NCBI GenBank assembly: GCA_949130495.1
Contig: OX422211.1
Span: 448,332,719-448,396,718 of the forward strand
DNA from: Sambucus nigra
Lineage: Eukaryota > Streptophyta > Magnoliopsida > Dipsacales > Adoxaceae
Length of the DNA: 64,000 nucleotides
Direction of reading: 5' to 3'
Shown here: positions 62,501-64,000 of the stretch, piece after piece
Position numbering within the stretch: the first letter of the stretch is position 1
Layout of the letters: each line of letters starts with the position of its first letter
Notes under the pieces: model-generated
Told to the model about the DNA's origin: nothing
Database searches by the model: none
What the model saw: only the letters and a program-made list of their open reading frames with translations
Program-made: the position numbers and the translations under genes

Positions 62501-62852
62501 CGCCCGTGAATGTAATTAAAATTTGATTACCCCTTTCACTAATTTTGAAGATAATAATTAGCTACGTGCTCGTTAGGATTTTTTCTTGACTCGTGTGTGT
62601 CAAATTCCATTCTTTACGTAGTCGATTTTAGTTAGTTCGACCAAATCAGGAGTCCATTTTCTCCCATTTCCAAAAATAATACCAAAAATATTTTCTTTTT
62701 TTTAAATATTTCCAAAAATCCCAAAAATATTTTCTTCTTTTTCCATACTTCAAAATTGCAAAAATATTTTCCTTTTCTTATTTTCAAAAATCACAAAAAT
62801 AATTTATTTTCTTTGGAAAAATATTTAAAAATCCAAAAATATTTCTCTCGCC
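59515..62852 (+). other. LTR-like and leader region, no gene
   Basis: Starts TGATAAGCACCC, a plausible LTR start. 59860-60250 is extremely T-rich; 60250-60730 is C-rich with repeated AACCC-type words. A TATA box (GGGATATAAAA) lies at about 60769-60779, with a GA-rich leader. Then AT-rich sequence, an A20 tract (61660-61679) and repeated TTCCAAAAATAATACC-like words (62667-62850) just before an ORF. No primer binding site was recognised and no second copy is in the window, so the LTR/leader border is undefined. Confidence 0.35.
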
Positions 62853-64000
62853 ATGGCCGAAGAACATCCTTTACGGGAGTACTTTGGCCATTTCCCATTC
62901 TCTCGAAGTTTGTTTGATGTTAATCCCGAATCTAACCTCCATTCATTAATTCATGGCTTTAACTCTCAAATGTCCACCGTTGATACTCGTGTGTTGTCCA
63001 CGCCCACATCTCCTACTCTACCGCCTCCGGTGCTGAGTTTCAACACATCCCATGCTTCACGTACACACAATGCTTTCTTGTCGATCACTTATCCCATTAG
63101 TGTTCATTTATTTTCTCTCCACCTGAACCCACCATGAAACATGTGTATCCCTATGACACTGTTTTGGAACCACCCTCGACGTATTTTCACGACATACCTA
63201 ATGTTGAGGGGTATGAGTACCCAAGCTATTCATGGAGGGCTTCTCATCCTACCATGCAATATGAATCTTAACGCCATGTTGTGGATCCTTACGATTTCCA
63301 ACAGTTGTCATTGCCACCGCGTGCACCTCATCCCTATTAGTCCCCTTACTATGGTCCTCATGTTGATCAACCTTTTGTCTCTCACGGAGATGCTTCTCCT
63401 GTGTATGAACAACTTGACCCCATTCCCCACCCTTCATATGAGTATTCTCCACATCCTAGTATTTCTAGCGAGTTGTGTCCATCTCGACCACCACCGCCAC
63501 CCACTACCACTTCACCACCACATTGTACATCCGCTCTCAAAAGCTTCTTGCAAAAGTTCGCGCACACTCTTAATTCTCAAACTGAATCCCTTTAAAGGCT
63601 TGAAGAACGATTAAATGATTTTGAGTGTGCATATGAGTCGGATTTCATTCCAAGTCAACCCGTTATTTCTCCCACGTGGTCCGATGATGTGTCGTCTTGT
63701 TCCACTGATTTTGAGTGTGACCAATCCTATCCTCCTAAGAATCTTGAAGTTGATCCCACCCCATGGTCCGGGCCCTAAGTTAACAATTGTGTTGACATAT
63801 CCATTGACTCTGAGACTGATCCCACTCCGCCCTATCCTCTCGAACCCACTATTGAGGTTTGCCTTTCCCCTTCCACAGCTTCCCTATTTATGCCCGATTC
63901 TACACCTTTCGATACTTCCATGTGTGTTCCCGAGGAACTATTTATTTATAGGTTATCTCCATCTACGATTTCTTCCCACTGTTCTGAGATTGAGTCCGAG
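62853..64000 (+). pseudogene. Pro/Ser/Tyr-rich retroelement ORF, unrecognised
   Basis: ATG 62853 opens MAEEHPLREYFGHF; after a frameshift before ~63119 the frame in phase with 63119 reads to the window end, interrupted by four stops (63269 TAA, 63338 TAG, 63593 TAA, 63776 TAA). Ignoring them, it is coding-like: MKHVYPYDTVLEPPSTYF, YEYPSYSWRASHP, YYGPHVDQPFVSH, LKSFLQKFAHTLNSQ and RLEERLNDFECAY (short helical segment), then an acidic Ser/Pro-rich part. No zinc knuckle or protease yet. Position after an LTR-like leader suggests gag or an extra ORF1 of an LTR element. Confidence 0.5.

Overview
This window looks like plant nuclear DNA, most likely an angiosperm, from a repeat-dense intergenic block. 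The evidence is the content: nested LTR retrotransposons of plant-specific lineages (Ty3/gypsy Tat, Athila and Del/Tekay-like chromoviruses; Ty1/copia including a Sirevirus-like element), two MITEs with intact target-site duplications (TSDs), a Helitron-like 3' end and several microsatellites. I found no intact host gene, tRNA or rRNA. Every coding region I recognise belongs to a transposable element, and nearly all are broken by stops or frameshifts. The species cannot be named from the sequence.

Layout. 1-6541: decayed copia pieces (RNase H end at 1-300, integrase at 6120-6541), a 166-bp hAT-type MITE (2901-3066) and a Helitron-like end near 4481. 6542 to about 38630: an old minus-strand chromovirus (G1) whose left LTR is 6542-~9118 and whose right LTR is split. 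A second minus-strand chromovirus (G2, 12211-32229) lies inside G1's right LTR. Inside G2's integrase gene sits a complete plus-strand Tat-lineage element (13824-25820, TSD GTAAG). A Sirevirus-like copia derivative without pol (32349-~37022) and a microsatellite/MITE-like insert (37413-37978) also interrupt G1's right LTR. 38640-56151: a copia element (C2) with a Tourist-like MITE in gag (40413-40848, TSD TAA) and a complete minus-strand Athila element (42828-55378, TSD CAAGT) between gag and protease. 56152-64000: less certain LTR-retroelement sequence with a ~49-bp minisatellite, two TATA/leader regions and, from 62853 to the window end, a Pro/Ser/Tyr-rich reading frame I do not recognise.

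Relative ages read by eye agree with the nesting. Tat LTRs differ by about 25 substitutions in ~985 bp (2.5%), Athila LTRs by roughly 3-4% in a sampled stretch, Sirevirus-like LTRs by about 10%, and G2 LTRs by clearly more (roughly 15-20%).

The most notable feature is in the Tat element. Downstream of integrase it has a four-copy 129-bp tandem repeat and then, on the opposite strand, a three-exon gene (24218 to 21779) with two GT-AG introns, a domain resembling the 'putative gypsy type transposon' family (Transposase_28, PF04195) and a coiled-coil C-terminal half. It appears to have its own antisense leader. Antisense ORFs are known in Tat/Retand-type elements; the exon structure here is the part most worth testing.
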